64,000 nucleotides of DNA from CAXMQZ01 sp963719055 (GTDB taxonomy: Bacteria; Acidobacteriota; Thermoanaerobaculia; Multivoradales; JAHEKO01). Positions within the stretch are counted from its first letter, which is position 1. Each line of letters opens with the position of its first letter. Below, piece after piece: positions 18,965 through 27,762 of the stretch. Under the pieces are notes generated by a model. The model was not told the origin of the DNA. It saw nothing but the letters and a program-made list of their open reading frames with translations, and did not search any database. A program made the translations under genes and the position numbers. Location of the stretch: positions 310,001 through 374,000 of the forward strand of contig CAVRAU010000027.1 of NCBI GenBank assembly GCA_963719055.1, in the 5' to 3' direction.

Positions 18965-19140
18965 TCAGACCCAGTCCCAGCCCTGGCCACGCCCGGCTGG
19001 GGACGCTTTCTCCGGGAACAGGATCAGAGGGTCATCGAGGAACGGATCGTCGCTTGAGCCTGAGCGAGCCAAGGGCAGGGGCGAGGGGATACGTTCACCC
19101 GCGAGGCTCCGGGGCCCTTGCGGGGGGTGTGCGCCCCGAA
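18965..19140 (-). repeat. Inter-cassette repeat, diverged copy
   Basis: It contains a GTCCCAGCC segment, then GCGAGGGGATACGTTCACCCGCGAG (19082 onward, in shortened form in other copies) and a GC-rich hairpin near 19107-19132. Related blocks occur at 20804, 21588, 25120, 27763 and 31107. The rest of 19141-19377 shows no recognised gene. Confidence 0.5.
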
Positions 19141-19377
19141 CCGGCTCGTTCCCCGGAGCTTATTTCTGGGTCGTCAGGGCAGGGACGTCAGATAAGCCGC
19201 GCTGCCCGGACCTCAATGCCTCTTCCGCCACCGGGAGAATCTGAGCCTGCTTCCCTGGATGCGGACATGAAGGTGGTAGCCCCCTCTGTTCCGGCCTGGA
19301 ACCAGATTTATGCAGTTGTTGCGGGAGTTAGCCACTCTCCAGCACGGTAGCTGCAATGCCTCGCCCGAATCGACCGG

Positions 19378-19797
19378 TCAGCTCTTGTCAACAGCGTCGC
19401 TCAAGAAGTAGAGCCCCCCGAGACCACCAGACTTGCGGAGTTCTCCATCAGTGCAAGCACGCCTGAAGAGCGTCAAGACAGCATCCCTCGACTCAAACCC
19501 ATACTCGGACAGCCGACCCTCGGCGAAATCTGCCAGAAAGCAGGGTTCAATCCCATCAATTTCGCCCCTGTCTCCGAAATCGAAGTCGACTGAGCTTTGC
19601 GGGCCCGTGACAAGACAGCCAAACCCATGCTTCATGTACCTCCTCCCGTCCGGGAGCCAACCCGACTGCGGGAAGTCCATTACCGTCCACTCCATGTTGC
19701 TGGCAGGGCGGGGAACACCTGCGGCCTCGAGCAGCCGAACAGCTTCAGCAACCGCCCGTCGATAGTCTGCGATTAGTCGTCGAAGTCCGGCGTTCAT
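19378..19797 (-). CDS. DUF6896-like protein
   Basis: The 139-residue soluble protein starts at ATG 19797 (NAGLRRLIADYRRAVAEAVRLL). The central block (LPDGRRYMKHGFGCLVTG, then VDFDFGDRGEIDGIEP) recalls the HGxGC and VDFDFGxxGxIDGFD motifs of the DUF6896 family. I know no biochemical function, though relatives are found among immunity-type genes. It has no signal peptide and no riboswitch, unlike its minus-strand neighbours on the island. Confidence 0.6.
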   Translation of the reverse strand: MNAGLRRLIADYRRAVAEAVRLLEAAGVPRPASNMEWTVMDFPQSGWLPDGRRYMKHGFGCLVTGPQSSVDFDFGDRGEIDGIEPCFLADFAEGRLSEYGFESRDAVLTLFRRACTDGELRKSGGLGGLYFLSDAVDKS

Positions 19798-20035
19798 CTC
19801 TCTCGGTCCGACGCTCCTTCGCTGCCTTGTCCTTCTCGAACCAGGTCTCAGGGCAATGCTATCCAAAAGTGGCGCTCATCACGTCCCACGCGAAGCCCGA
19901 CGACTAAGACTCCGTGTGCGCTGCCTGTCCGGGCCGAGGCGGAGGTGACGGAGCAGGAGGCGGATGTCTAGATCTCCCATACCTGTTTAGTCTCGGGAGG
20001 GGGCGGAGCGTTACACTTGATGTGGGAGGTATCTC

Positions 20036-20380
20036 ATGGGCAACCTCGAATCGCCCAGTCTCCAACTCGAGTATCTTGACGACGTTGCGATCATCAACGC
20101 CTCTGGTCGGCTAAAGGGCGAACTACCTGACAATCTTGAGCAGTCGATGGGCACAGTCCTGAATGCGGGTTACCGTCTCGTGGTCATCGACCTGACCAAA
20201 GCGCTCCTGACCACCGAAGGCGTAGGTGACTGGTTGAAGGCTTGGACCGAATGCTCCAGTAGATTGGCCAAGGTGGCTACTGTGGTACGCCGACCACGTA
20301 CCGAGTACTTTCCAACTTCACTGCCCGAGATCTATGACAACCGAGAGGATGCGTTGAGGGCTGTCCGACAACGAGACTAG
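20036..20380 (+). CDS. Degenerate STAS-domain protein
   Basis: The 114-residue protein starts at ATG 20036 after GGGAGG. The fold pattern (EYLDDVAIINASGRL, then YRLVVIDLTKALLTTEGVGDWLKAW) matches STAS domains of anti-sigma-factor antagonists. The usual phospho-acceptor DSSG position reads TTEG, so it probably cannot be phosphorylated in the standard way. It overlaps the next STAS gene by one base (TAGTG), so translation is likely coupled and the two products may act as a pair. Confidence 0.65.
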   Translation: MGNLESPSLQLEYLDDVAIINASGRLKGELPDNLEQSMGTVLNAGYRLVVIDLTKALLTTEGVGDWLKAWTECSSRLAKVATVVRRPRTEYFPTSLPEIYDNREDALRAVRQRD

Positions 20381-20772
20381 TGAGAATCGACACACCGCAA
20401 ATGAACAGGATTCGGACCTACGAGACCGAGGGAGTAATAGTCGTCGAGATCCATGGCCGAATGACGGAGCGAAGCTCCAATCTTCATAGACTGCGAGACA
20501 CCGCACACAGCCTGCGTGAGGCCGGAAAGCACCATGTTGTTCTAGACCTGGGAGAGGTGACGAAACTGGATGGTTCAGGTATGGGAGAGATAGTTGCCGC
20601 CTGCATAATAGCTGCGAAAAACGGTGGCACGGTAGTCGTTGCTAGGATCTCGAAGGCCGCCCAAAGAGCTCTTGACAGGATGATCGTTTCCCCGTTTCCG
20701 AGAATGGGAGGCGGGCCTTTCAACTCAGTTAGCGATGCCGTTCGGGCGCTGCGAACCGGTCACGGCACCTAG
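20380..20772 (+). CDS. STAS-domain anti-sigma factor antagonist-like protein
   Basis: The 130-residue STAS protein reads from GTG 20380. An internal ATG at 20401 is an alternative. It has YETEGVIVVEIHGRM, VVLDLGEVTKLDGSGMGEIVAA and a C-terminal FPRMGGGPFNSVSDAVRAL. The motif DGSGMGE keeps the serine that SpoIIAA/RsbV-type antagonists have phosphorylated by an anti-sigma kinase. No anti-sigma factor, sigma factor or phosphatase gene is on the island, so its partner must be elsewhere. Confidence 0.75.
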   Translation: MRIDTPQMNRIRTYETEGVIVVEIHGRMTERSSNLHRLRDTAHSLREAGKHHVVLDLGEVTKLDGSGMGEIVAACIIAAKNGGTVVVARISKAAQRALDRMIVSPFPRMGGGPFNSVSDAVRALRTGHGT

Positions 20773-20803
20773 GTCTTCCACCGCAAGCCCTTTGGCCCTG
20801 ACC

Positions 20804-20890
20804 CTGTCCCAGCCTGTCTCAGGCTGTATTGAGGCAACTTCTCCTGAGAAGGGACCTGAACCTCACGTGAGGAGTTGGAGGGGCGCAGCT
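20804..20890 (-). repeat. Inter-cassette repeat, partial copy
   Basis: It starts with CTGTCCCAGCCTGTCTCAGG and runs to the downstream edge of the next minus-strand gene. CAGCCTG/CAGGCTG forms a perfect 7-bp stem here. The matching stems in the copies at 21588 and 25120 carry paired or G-U-tolerant changes. The distal half of the repeat is missing. Confidence 0.55.
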
Positions 20891-20917
20891 GAGCGACCGG
20901 GTCTAGTTCGCTGAGCG

Positions 20918-21394
20918 TCAGTCGGTCGGCATCCGAGTGTAGGAGGCGGACGACGGCGGGAATTCTAGGAGCGGATCGTCGCCAAATGGCACCTGTCCCC
21001 ACGCGTAGATGGCACCGAAGTCAAACGAGGCGTCGAAATGATCACAGTCGACGAGCATGATCTCGCCGCGGACTGCGAAAATATCTGGGACCTCGGCTCC
21101 GGGAAGAGAGCCGAACAGAATCTGACTCCAGTCAAAGGTGTCACTTCCGGTCTTGATCGCCTCACCCCGCCAGCTAGTGAACTTCTCATAGGGTGGAAAG
21201 TCGTTTACTCCGTCCACCACCGCTGAAAACCTCCCACCGCCAATCGACAGGATAGTCACCAGGTACTCTTGCTGAAACTCAAAGTTCTGACCCCACCAGG
21301 TGCCAGCCAGGCCGCACTGATTTCCGACCCCACCCGCCAGGCATGGAGAGGCCCAGAGGGCCGCACAAAGAAGGACCAGGATGAGATTCTTCAT
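20918..21394 (-). CDS. Exported protein under a GEMM-I riboswitch
   Basis: The 158-residue protein starts at ATG 21394, preceded by AGAGGGAGGG, with signal peptide KNLILVLLCAALWASPCLAG. The mature part is a small beta-rich domain (QCGLAGTWWGQNFEFQQEYLV, ILSIGGGRFSAVVDGV, DIFAVRGEIMLVDCDHFDASFDFG). No family is recognised. Its GTWWG and GEI blocks recall lipocalin-like barrels only loosely. It is organised as its neighbours are: shared promoter, riboswitch B, gene, repeat. Confidence 0.75.
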   Translation of the reverse strand: MKNLILVLLCAALWASPCLAGGVGNQCGLAGTWWGQNFEFQQEYLVTILSIGGGRFSAVVDGVNDFPPYEKFTSWRGEAIKTGSDTFDWSQILFGSLPGAEVPDIFAVRGEIMLVDCDHFDASFDFGAIYAWGQVPFGDDPLLEFPPSSASYTRMPTD

Positions 21395-21450
21395 TTTGAA
21401 TACCCTCCCTCTTGAGGTGTTGGAGTGACCCGGTCCGTTCCGGGTTCACG

Positions 21451-21543
21451 CCCCATCGGCAACCCGGCGGCCTTGTCTAGTAGTAGACGAGGGTCCGTGG
21501 CTTTGTGTGCTCAGGGTTTCCCCTGGCTTACCTTTGTCGAGGT
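21451..21543 (-). ncRNA. GEMM-I (cyclic-di-GMP-I class) riboswitch B
   Basis: The minus strand reads GACAAAGGTAAGCC, stem CAGGG-GAAA-CCCTG, CACACAAAGCCACGGACC, P2, and GCCGCCGGGTTGCCGATGG, close to Vc2 at the 3' landmark. The P1b stem differs from riboswitch A (AGGG/CCCT against AGCC/GGCT) with pairing kept, which is covariation support. Confidence 0.88.
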
Positions 21544-21550
21544 ACAGATA

Positions 21551-21579
21551 ACGCTACTCCTGTTGAGAGCGGGTGTCCA
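21551..21579 (-). promoter_or_regulatory. Shared cassette promoter, copy B
   Basis: TGGACA at 21574-21579 and TAGCGT at 21551-21556 are 17 bases apart on the minus strand. The ACAGGAG segment before the -10 box is identical to copies A and C. Confidence 0.6.
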
Positions 21580-21587
21580 GAGTGAGA

Positions 21588-21757
21588 CCCTGTCCCAGCC
21601 TGTCTCAAGCTGTATGGAGAGCCTTTCTCCAGCCTCAGGACCTAGACGTCACGTGAGAAGGAATAGGAGTCTGGTACAGGGTCAGACTGGGCGAGAGGGG
21701 GACGGATACCTCCACTCGAAAACGTGAAGATCCCTGGGTCCCCCGGCTGGGGGGTGC
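21588..21757 (-). repeat. Inter-cassette repeat, full copy
   Basis: It comprises CTGTCCCAGCCTGTCTCAAG, ACCTAGACGTCA, CTGGTACAGGGTCAGACTGG, GGGCGAGAGGG, and a terminal hairpin TGGGTCCCCCGGCTGGGGGG (21735 on). It matches 25120-25292 over its whole length. It lies 3' of the LVIVD gene and 5' of promoter B. The hairpin may terminate minus-strand transcripts, but no U-tract follows. Confidence 0.7.
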
Positions 21758-21824
21758 CCTTACCAACCGAGGCCTCTTGCCAGCGAGACAACGGGCTGGA
21801 CCCCTAGGCCCGGCCACCGAGCTA

Positions 21825-24800
21825 TCACTGTGAAACGGTAACTGGTTTCATTATCGAGTCGGTGCCCATCGAGTTGGACACCGTCAGAGTGACATTGTAG
21901 ATGCCCGGAGTTGAGTACGTGTGGACCGGATTCTCATCAAACCTGTTTGGCGGCTGAGTCCCATCACCGAAGTCCCAGTGATAAGAGAGAGGTGGATCAC
22001 CCGAACTCTGATTCAGGAAATCCACCGTCAGACCATTGGTGAAGAAGGAGAAATCAGCGACAGGGCATCCTGGACAGACGGTGGAGTCGGACCAGGCCGA
22101 CACATCGCCGGATTCGAAGCCGTCGGCGAAGACGACCATCGATTGTGTGGCCTCAATGGCTTCGTTGTTGCTCTGTACCGGGTCAAGGTCCGGACCCGTG
22201 ACGCTCGCGATGTTGGTGACACTCCCCATGAAGTCGGCGTTCGTGACTACGTCGATCGTCACGTCTTTGGCCGACCTGGCATCGAGGGGACCCAGGTTGC
22301 AGGTCACCGTGCCGCCCGACTCCGTGCACGTCGGAGCGCCTGGGTCCACGCTCACGAAGACGACATCCTCGGGCAGAGGGTCGGTCAGTGTGACGCTACC
22401 GGCGAGCGACGGTCCGTAGTTGCCCACCGAGACTGTGTAGGTGAACGGGTCTCCGGGATCGACGGGATCTGCCGAATCGATCTTGCGGACCGCCAGATCG
22501 CAGATGGGGGGACCGACGGTCGTCAACTCAGCTGCAGAGTTGTTGGCCGGGCTCCAATCGAGCTGGGTGGCGAAGGCGGTCGCCGTGTTGCTGAGAGTCC
22601 CGGAGGCCGAGGTGCTGACCCGGGTGTGGACGATCACCTCAGATGAGGCCTCGAACGCGAGACTGCCCAGGTTGCAGGTGACGACCCCGGCGGTCTCGGT
22701 GCAGGTGGGTGCACCGGGGACGGAGGAGAGGAACGAGACGTCGTCAGGCAGCGTGTCGGTCAACACGACATCGGTGGCCTCCGTCCAGCCGCTGTTGGAA
22801 ACCGTGAGGGTGTAGGAGAGGTTGCCACCCGGAGGTATCGGATCTTGCGAGTCGGTCTTCGTGACGGCCAAATCGGCCGAGACGATGCGGTAGATGAGGA
22901 GCTTGCCGGTGATACCGTCGGCGAGGTACACATAGTCGCCGTCCGTCGTCACCTGCCCACCCCACCCCTTCTGAGGGTAGGTGCCGACGGGTACCGGAGC
23001 CGTCGGGTCCGAGACGTCGAACACGTACAGGGCATAGTGAGGGTCCAACCACTCCGCATAGAGGTAGGCATAGCCGTTCGACACGCTGACAGGCGAGTCC
23101 CCCGTGCAGTCGAGTGGAAAGCTGCCGACCACACCGGGGGCGAACGGATCCGACACATCGAGGATCCTGAACTCCCTGGATCCGGACGACTTGCACTGGT
23201 ACACGTACGAGCTTTCCAGGAAGGTGGGTCCGTTACCTCCCGGAGAGCTCACTTCGGTGACGTCCCAGGGAGGGTCGACATCGAGGACTTTCAGCGTCGG
23301 GAGAGTGACATAGGCGTTCTCGCCCTGAACATCGACGTTCCAGCCGTCGTGACCGGAGCCGTAGGAGCCGGCCAACCACGGAAACAACGGATTCGATACG
23401 TCGAGAATCAACAGACCGTCGGGGGAACCTCCCCCCTATTACCTTGAGTCGCGTACAAGTAGCTGCCCTGCAGGAAGAGATCCATGTTGTCAGCAGCGGG
23501 TCGATCATCGTAGGTCCCCTGCAGAACGGGATTCGATGGGTCGGTGATGTCCAAGATGTGGATTCCTTGCGGCGAGGAAGAATCCAGGTAGGCATACTGC
23601 CCCTCGACTTCGACCGCCTGCACGTCTTCAGGGAAGACAAACTCCGGGGACGAGTCGGATCCCGGCTCGGCGTTGTGCCATTCACCGACATCCCCATCCT
23701 CGGCCTCTCCACCTCCACCGCTCGGATAGAAGGCGACCAGACTCGGCTCGTAGGGGTCGGACAGATCGACGATGGCCAGGCCGTGCTTCGTCCCGATGTA
23801 TGCGTATCCCCCCGACACCGCTGCCTCATATGCCACCTCGGAAATCTGAAAACCGCCGACTCTGGCAGGCGCGGAAGGGTCCGAGGCGTCCACGATCTGG
23901 AACGACGCGTAGACTGTTTCCGCCAAGTACGCCGTGGTTCCGACGACGAAAATCTCCAGGTGGCCGTAGATACCGGCGGTGTAGGAACCGACCAGCAGCG
24001 GTGCGGTCGGGGACGACACGTCCACGACGTGGAGCGCGCCGCCGTCCAGGTAGGCGTAGCCGCCGGACACCGAGATCTCCGATTGCCACCCTTCCCGGAT
24101 CGGCCCTACCCGCTTCGATCGGAAGGGTCGGGTCCGACACATTCACAACGATCAGCCCGGCGGTGGAGGCCGCCAGAAAAGCGTAGTTGCCGACCACGTA
24201 GACACCCTGCGCTTGCGCAGCGTTGAATACGCCGACGGGAAACGGTGACTGGGGGGCGGAGACGTTGACGATCCACAGGCCGTTTCCACTGGCTGCGAGA
24301 TAGGCCAGGTCATCGAGGACGAAGATGTCATTGACGCCCGAAACCCCTCGAAATCCCGCAGCGAGAGAGGGTTCAGTGGGATCCGAGACGTCCAGGATGT
24401 CCATACCGAGGTCCGCCACAGGCCCACCGCTGGAGTAGCCCAGATAGGCGTGGTCTCCGACGACGAAGATGACCCCGGGATAGGCATACCCCGTGGGTGG
24501 CTCGAGCGTCCCGACAAGCGACGGCGCAAGGGGGTCGGAAACGTCGTAGACCTCCAGCCGGCTGCCCACGTTGTCCCGATAGGTGGCCACGAAAGCATGC
24601 GAGGCCGAGACGTAGACGCCCATGGCGTCGTACTCGGTGGGCGCGTTCGCGACGATCTGGAGGTCGCTCGGATCGCTGATGTCCACCACGTCGAGACCTG
24701 CCCGGAGCGCGGCACAGAAGGCGTAGTTGCCCTCGACATGGATGTCCTCGTACGCCCCGGTTCCCCACTCCCCGATCAAGGCAAGCTCATGGGTGCCAAC

Positions 24801-24929
24801 GGCTTCAGGGGCTTTCGACCGTTTGATCAGGGTCTCCTCCTCGGCGCTCGCCGATGAGACGCTAACGCCAAGAAGTATCGTTACCACCGCAGCGAACACA
24901 CGAAACCCACCAGTCGTTTGAAGTCTCAT
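21825..24929 (-). CDS. Exported LVIVD-repeat propeller protein with DUF11, DGFESGD and PKD domains
   Basis: The protein of about 1030 residues starts at ATG 24929 with a signal peptide (ending SVSSASA). At least ten LVIVD-type repeats follow (pattern GLDVVDISDPSDLQIV, YAFLAASTAGLIVVNVSDP), which form beta-propellers. Then come two DUF11 domains (DLAVTKTDSQDPIPPGG; DLAVRKIDSADPVDPGD), an internal VFADGFESGDVSAWSD tag, and a PKD domain (YHWDFGDGTQP). Frame breaks lie near 24110 and at a C-run near 23420. Large adhesive or surface roles are typical of such architectures, and this is inferred here. It sits behind riboswitch C. Confidence 0.85.
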
Positions 24930-24971
24930 CTCCTGACCCTCCCTTGCACAGCTTGACCCTTTGAGCTCTTC

Positions 24972-25072
24972 TTGCCCTTCGGCAGCCCGGCAGTCCTTAG
25001 GTCCCGGCAGGAGATGAGGACCCGTAGCTTTGTGTGCTCAGGGTTTCCCCTGGCTTACCCTTGTCGAGGTCT
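24972..25072 (-). ncRNA. GEMM-I (cyclic-di-GMP-I class) riboswitch C
   Basis: The minus strand reads GACAAGGGTAAGCC, stem CAGGG-GAAA-CCCTG, CACACAAAGCTACGGGTCC, a P2 arm different from A and B, and ACTGCCGGGCTGCCGAAGGG. All landmark positions are present. The gene start is 43 bases downstream. Confidence 0.86.
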
Positions 25073-25077
25073 CTTAA

Positions 25078-25106
25078 ACGCTACTCCTGTCGAGAATAGG
25101 TGTCCA
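25078..25106 (-). promoter_or_regulatory. Shared cassette promoter, copy C
   Basis: TGGACA at 25101-25106 and TAGCGT at 25078-25083 are 17 bases apart on the minus strand. ACAGGAG before the -10 box is identical to copies A and B. Confidence 0.6.
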
Positions 25107-25119
25107 GGAAGTTGGAACT

Positions 25120-25292
25120 TGCACTCTGTCCCAGCCTGTCCAGGGCTGTACTGAGAGCCTATCGCCCGCATCGCGACCTAGACGTCAAGTAAGGAGTCAG
25201 AGGGGCCTGGTACAGGGTCAGACTGGGCGAGAGGGGAATGCGTATCTCCACTCGCTCTACCGAAGATCCCTGGGTCCCCCGGTTGGGGGGTG
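25120..25292 (-). repeat. Inter-cassette repeat, full copy
   Basis: It is homologous to 21588-21757 along its length, including CTGGTACAGGGTCAGACTGG and the end hairpin TGGGTCCCCCGGTTGGGGGG. It ends 5 bases before the stop codon of the next gene, so the hairpin lies directly 3' of that gene. Confidence 0.7.
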
Positions 25293-25296
25293 CACC

Positions 25297-27393
25297 CTAC
25301 TGGCCGACGCCCGCCGAGGAACGAAGTCCAGCCTTTTCTGGCGAGAACGGACAGGGACCCGTGTTCACCGTGTAGGGCTGATCAGTCTGGAGTTCGATCA
25401 GATTGGACTCTCTGTCATGCCGGAAAAGATCAAATGTCCTGGCGTCAACATTCAGGTTGAAGCTGTAAACACCCAAGGTGCCCAAGGGGTCACTCCCGAG
25501 CCACGAGAGGCGCGGGGTGGCGTCCTTGCCCGAGTACCCGCCTAGCATGGGTGCTGCGGCTCCGGCGCAATCCCAAGCACGCCAAGTGGCGACCACCGTC
25601 TTGTCTGGGAATACCGTTGTGGTCTCGATGCCATCGCAGAAATTGTCGAAGGAAAAGCACATCTGACCCGAGACGATGGGATCGCAGGCATCTCCAAACC
25701 CGTCTCGATCGGAGTCAAGCTGATCGGGGTTGAAGTCCAGTGGGCAGTTGTCGACACAGTCCGCCACCGTGTCACTATCCGTGTCGTCGAAGCCCTCGTC
25801 AGTACCGCCGACGCAGTTGTTGTCTTTTCCGTCACAGATCTCAGTCGCGCCCGGGTTGATGGATGCATCCAGGTCGTTGCAGTCGTCACGGCCTACATAC
25901 CCGTCGCCATCGAGGTCGATATCGCCCTCCTGAAGCAAATACTTCACTAGGAACTGCCCAGTCCCGTATGCGGGGCCTATAACGTAGATCTCTCCGTTAT
26001 CTCCAATCGAAACAAACTCTCCACCACTGTCAAAGTCGCCCAGATCGCCCACCTCCCGCCACAATGGGACTTCCGTTCCGAACTGGAGACTCCAGACCAG
26101 GAGCAGCATCTTTGTGTCGTTGCCGGGAGTTGGCGGATCTGTTGTGCCACATGCATACGCAACCCAGCGTTCTCGGTCGACGTCCAAATCATTCAGCCAG
26201 TCGTTGTTCTGTGTAGCGATCCAGTTCACCTCGCCGAAGCCACTGAAATCGGCGATGAACGAATCTACGGGGTCGTGGTATGGATCGTAGCCGATGGCCA
26301 GTGGCCTGAGACTTCCTTTCGTCGCATCCTTGAGGACTATGTCGCGACCAGGAGTCGTGACGGCCCCCTCGTTTCCGCAGCACTGATCCGCTTGACCTTC
26401 CAGAGGACAGAGCGGCTGGGCTGGAGCGTAGTAAGTGGGTGCAACGATCGTGCTGGATGGGTCTCGCTCCCTGGCGAAACACTCGTACTCGATGCAGTCG
26501 TCGAGGCTCCATTCGGTGCAGCGCACGTCCGTGCACCGCCCGGCATGGGTCTCGCCGACAAATATGGGAGGCCAGTCGGCATCGTCCGATATCGCGATAA
26601 GAGGTTGTTCCTCCCCATACTCCACCGGAAGCGGCCAGTGAGGGCACCATGCCGAGGCGCCCTGTGCAAGGTCGTAGACGCCGTGATTGAAGCAATCCTC
26701 ACTCGGTCCACACTCTCCAGGGAGAGAGAAGAACACCCAGTCGGATCTCGTGTAACGACTAGTCGTCAAACCGGCGACGAATGCGCCCCCGAACGCGAAG
26801 GGAACGACAGCGACACCAATAGTGCTGGCGTTTACCTCAAGCGTCGCCGGATCGGTGGCTGACCAGTACTCTGTGTGAGAGAACTCTCCGGAGTTGCTCA
26901 CTGAGGTATACATCAGTGTGTTGTGGCGACTCCCACTACCGGAGATATGAGCATCGCCGAAGAAATCAAGGGCTAAGTCGGTTGGCCTGCCTGGGAATGG
27001 GACAGCCCACTTCCGGTTCAGGTCTTCGTCGTATTTTACGAGGATGCCGAAGTAATCTCCGAAGCCACCACCCCGACAGAGGACGAAGATTTCCCCATTG
27101 GATTCATCGATCTCCATCGATCGATCGAACGTTGTGCAGTACTCATCTGGAACGTACGTGGCTCTTTCGAGTTCTGTCCCGTCCGAGTCGTATTTCAATA
27201 CAACGATCGATGTAGATGGGATTTCCACTCCAGCGACATAGATGGCGTCTTCATAGGTGACTAGGGAAGAGACGTCAATCCAAGGATCAGAGATGGTGAT
27301 CACCCACTGTTGCAGCAAGATCGCACGGCTCGGCCCTACTGAAGCGATGGACATCAGTACAAAGCACCCCACAGAAAACTTGATCCTAGACAT
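25297..27393 (-). CDS. Exported propeller-like protein with MopE and thrombospondin-3 calcium motifs
   Basis: The protein of about 698 residues starts at ATG 27393 (AGGAGGG seven bases upstream) with signal peptide KFSVGCFVLMSIASVGPSRA. The N-terminal two-thirds has repeated strands (SLVTYEDAIYVAGVEIPST, DLALDFFGDAHISGSGS) like beta-propeller SBBP repeats. Near the C-terminus lie DLDGDGYVGRDDCNDLDASI and ATEICDGKDNNCVGGTDEG, the MopE metal-binding motif, and DNCPLDFNPDQLDSDRDGFG, a thrombospondin type 3 repeat; both are calcium-binding types. The first 64 codons of the open frame overlap riboswitch D and are not coding. Confidence 0.82.
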   Translation of the reverse strand: MSRIKFSVGCFVLMSIASVGPSRAILLQQWVITISDPWIDVSSLVTYEDAIYVAGVEIPSTSIVVLKYDSDGTELERATYVPDEYCTTFDRSMEIDESNGEIFVLCRGGGFGDYFGILVKYDEDLNRKWAVPFPGRPTDLALDFFGDAHISGSGSRHNTLMYTSVSNSGEFSHTEYWSATDPATLEVNASTIGVAVVPFAFGGAFVAGLTTSRYTRSDWVFFSLPGECGPSEDCFNHGVYDLAQGASAWCPHWPLPVEYGEEQPLIAISDDADWPPIFVGETHAGRCTDVRCTEWSLDDCIEYECFARERDPSSTIVAPTYYAPAQPLCPLEGQADQCCGNEGAVTTPGRDIVLKDATKGSLRPLAIGYDPYHDPVDSFIADFSGFGEVNWIATQNNDWLNDLDVDRERWVAYACGTTDPPTPGNDTKMLLLVWSLQFGTEVPLWREVGDLGDFDSGGEFVSIGDNGEIYVIGPAYGTGQFLVKYLLQEGDIDLDGDGYVGRDDCNDLDASINPGATEICDGKDNNCVGGTDEGFDDTDSDTVADCVDNCPLDFNPDQLDSDRDGFGDACDPIVSGQMCFSFDNFCDGIETTTVFPDKTVVATWRAWDCAGAAAPMLGGYSGKDATPRLSWLGSDPLGTLGVYSFNLNVDARTFDLFRHDRESNLIELQTDQPYTVNTGPCPFSPEKAGLRSSAGVGQ

Positions 27394-27449
27394 GAGATCC
27401 CTCCTGAATGAGAAACGGCATGACCTGTCTGGACCCAACCAGACTCGAT

Positions 27450-27548
27450 GGTCCCAATCTCGGCAGCCCGGCGACCTTGTCAGTAAGCAGACGAGGGTCC
27501 GTGGCTTTGTGTCGCTGACTTTCGCCAGCTTTACCTTTGTCGTGGTGA
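27450..27548 (-). ncRNA. GEMM-I (cyclic-di-GMP-I class) riboswitch D
   Basis: The minus strand reads CGACAAAGGTAAAGC, stem GCTGGC-GAAA-GTCAGC, GACACAAAGCCACGGACC, P2, and GGTCGCCGGGCTGCCGAGA. It is the copy nearest to the consensus in the GACACAAAGCC block, and its P1b pairs differ from A-C. The shared promoter is not found upstream of this copy. Confidence 0.87.
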
Positions 27549-27683
27549 CTACATGGTTATCACGGAGAATGCACCTGCACACCACCCTCCCGGGTAGGAG
27601 GGACCTAACGGTACAGGTCGATTTGAGGCCCTAACTCCTCAAACCCTACCCGAGGTACCTGTAAACGATTTTAGGCCCTCAGA

Positions 27684-27704
27684 GGCGTAAATACGGCGTA
27701 AATA
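27684..27704 (+). repeat. Tandem GGCGTAAATA pair
   Basis: GGCGTAAATA occurs at 27684-27693 and 27695-27704, an 11-bp period. It lies in a gene-free stretch (27549-27892) that is less GC-rich than its surroundings. Spacing resembles the GGTGACAT pairs at the island ends. The role is unknown. Confidence 0.4.
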
Positions 27705-27762
27705 GAGGGGTCTTATGAGGCCACCTCAGGCCCTGACGATCAAGCCATTTACCGGTAAGCGC

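Noticed and set aside
24990..25072. Short open frames across the riboswitch regions, such as the first 64 codons upstream of ATG 27393
   Set aside because: They translate the aptamer landmarks, and the true starts have ribosome sites and signal peptides further downstream.
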